From UMGS172 sp045648145 (GTDB taxonomy: Bacteria > Bacillota > Clostridia > Oscillospirales > Acutalibacteraceae): DNA of 16,345 nt. Position 1 is the first letter of the stretch. Every line of letters begins with the position of its first letter. Positions 15,173 through 16,345 of the stretch are shown piece after piece. Location of the stretch: the NCBI GenBank assembly GCA_045648145.1, contig JAZRNK010000072.1:1-16345 (forward strand). The letters are read 5' to 3'. Position numbers and translations under genes: made by a program. The notes below the pieces were generated by a model, which saw nothing but the letters and a program-made list of their open reading frames with translations, was not told the DNA's origin and did no database searches.

Positions 15173-16345
15173 CTATTCGTCGAGCTTAAGAACAGCCATA
15201 AACGCCTCTTGCGGTACCTCAACCGAACCTAACTGACGCATACGTTTTTTACCCTCTTTTTGCTTTTCAAGCAGCTTTTTCTTTCGGGTAATGTCACCAC
15301 CGTAGCACTTGGCAAGAACGTCCTTTCTCATAGCTTTTACGGTTTCTCGGGCAATAACCTTTCCACCTATTGCCACCTGAACAGGTATTTCAAAAAGCTG
15401 TCGCGGTATATAATCTTTAAGCTTTTCGGCAATACGTCTGGCTCTTGTATAAGCATTGTCCGAATGAACTATGAACGACAAAGCATCTACCACGTCACCC
15501 GCTAAAAGCACGTCTAATTTAACGAGCTTAGATTGCTGGTAGCCCTTTATTTCATAATCATAACTCGCGTATCCTCGTGTGCGCGATTTCAAAGCGTCAA
15601 AAAAGTCATAAACAATTTCTCCAATCGGCAGAACGTAATGAATATCAACACGGTCGCCGATATACTGCATACCGATATATTCACCGCGACGCTCCTGACA
15701 AAGTCCCATAATGGCGCCGACAAACTCGCTCGGACTGTAAATATTCACGTCAGCAATCGGCTCCATAGCAACGGCTATGGTTGCAGGGTCGGGATAATTG
15801 GTAGGATTATCAACCGTAATGGTCTCACCCGTATTAAGCTCAAATTTATACTCAACGCTCGGAGCGGTTGTAACAAGGTCAAGGTTGTATTCTCTCTCCA
15901 ACCTTTCTTGTATAATCTCCATGTGTAAAAGGCCTAAAAATCCGCAACGGAAGCCAAAGCCTAAAGCACCTGAGGTTTCGGGCTCAAACAAGAGCGAAGC
16001 ATCATTAAGCTGTAGCTTTTCCAAGGCTTCTCTAAGGTCGGTATAATGTGCACCATCGGCAGGATAAATACCGCAAAAAACAACCGGATTAACCTTCCTA
16101 TAGCCCTCTAACGGCTCGCTTGCAGGGTTTTCGGCATCGGTCATAGTGTCACCAACACGAGCATCAGCAACGTTCTTTATTGCAGCGGCAATGTAACCTA
16201 CCTCACCTGCTCTAAGCTCATCACAAGGCACCATAGTAGTAGCGCGTTTTCTGCCGACTTCAACAATATCGAACTCGGCGCCTGTTGCCATCATTTTTAT
16301 GGTCTGTCCCGTTTTAACGGTACCACTTACAACCCTAAAATAAAC
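15173..16345 (-). CDS. lepA: Elongation factor 4 (LepA), partial, N-terminus off the right edge
   Basis: Ribosome-bound translational GTPase that acts on stalled or mistranslocated ribosomes. The 390 visible residues begin inside domain II (FRVVSGTVKTGQTIKMMATG). Next come domain III with GFGFRCGFLGLLHMEIIQERL, the domain V-like part with RRGEYIGMQY and SRTRGYASYDYE, and the LepA-specific C-terminal domain with RQLFEIPVQVAIGG, AKCYGGDITRKKKLLEKQK and VPQEAFMAVLKLDE. That C-terminal domain separates it from EF-G. About 210 residues including the GTP-binding domain lie outside the window. The reading frame stays open to the right edge, so the internal ATG at 16294 is not the start. Confidence 0.97.
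   Translation of the reverse strand, partial: VYFRVVSGTVKTGQTIKMMATGAEFDIVEVGRKRATTMVPCDELRAGEVGYIAAAIKNVADARVGDTMTDAENPASEPLEGYRKVNPVVFCGIYPADGAHYTDLREALEKLQLNDASLLFEPETSGALGFGFRCGFLGLLHMEIIQERLEREYNLDLVTTAPSVEYKFELNTGETITVDNPTNYPDPATIAVAMEPIADVNIYSPSEFVGAIMGLCQERRGEYIGMQYIGDRVDIHYVLPIGEIVYDFFDALKSRTRGYASYDYEIKGYQQSKLVKLDVLLAGDVVDALSFIVHSDNAYTRARRIAEKLKDYIPRQLFEIPVQVAIGGKVIARETVKAMRKDVLAKCYGGDITRKKKLLEKQKEGKKRMRQLGSVEVPQEAFMAVLKLDE

Noticed and set aside
16292..16294. ATG at 16294 as the start of lepA
   Set aside because: The frame is open to the window edge and the upstream residues match LepA domain II, so the gene is simply cut.
1..16345. CRISPR arrays, insertion sequences, phage or toxin-antitoxin genes
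   Set aside because: No regularly spaced repeats, transposase or integrase motifs, terminal inverted repeats or small paired genes were seen; nearly all sequence is explained by housekeeping genes.

Overview
This window is a compact housekeeping region of a Bacillota genome, most likely class Clostridia and plausibly an Oscillospiraceae/Ruminococcaceae-type gut bacterium (inference). The grounds are strong AGGAGG-type ribosome binding sites, a cysteine T-box leader, a TPP riboswitch, a DUF1385/YqhQ gene next to prmC, recA-recX-rimO-pgsA clustering, and textbook TTGACA/TATAAT promoters. Every gene I can support lies on the minus strand, so transcription runs from right to left. No mobile element, CRISPR array, rRNA or plus-strand gene was found.

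Right edge to left, the layout is as follows. (1) The 3' two thirds of lepA (elongation factor 4), cut by the window end. (2) A perfect-consensus promoter driving tRNA-Met(CAT) and tRNA-Glu(TTC), closed by a strong intrinsic terminator; an 11-bp perfect inverted repeat overlaps the -35 region. (3) An extended -10 promoter starts a long run of closely spaced or overlapping genes: a lipoprotein with FG-GAP/VCBS-like repeats, an OmpR-type response regulator, its histidine kinase, a DUF1385 membrane protein, prmC, recA, recX, rimO, pgsA and a zinc-ribbon membrane protein. (4) A second unit starts at a promoter plus T-box leader whose specifier codon (UGC) and tRNA-acceptor-pairing sequence (UGGA) both read as cysteine; it carries cysE, cysS, a TrmN6-like tRNA methyltransferase and rsmI. 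(5) A third unit starts at a promoter overlapping the rsmI stop codon, followed by a TPP riboswitch with its own terminator and thiT, the thiamine-binding subunit of an ECF transporter, cut by the left edge.

Functional themes are translation and RNA modification (lepA, tRNAs, prmC, rimO, trmN6-like, rsmI, cysS), DNA repair (recA, recX), phospholipid synthesis (pgsA), and nutrient-sensing RNA control (cysteine, thiamine). The two RNA switches are the best-supported regulatory elements. The least understood parts are the lipoprotein/two-component module heading the recA operon, the zinc-ribbon membrane protein, and the inverted repeats at two promoters. I did not see convincing evidence for a wholly new biological system.
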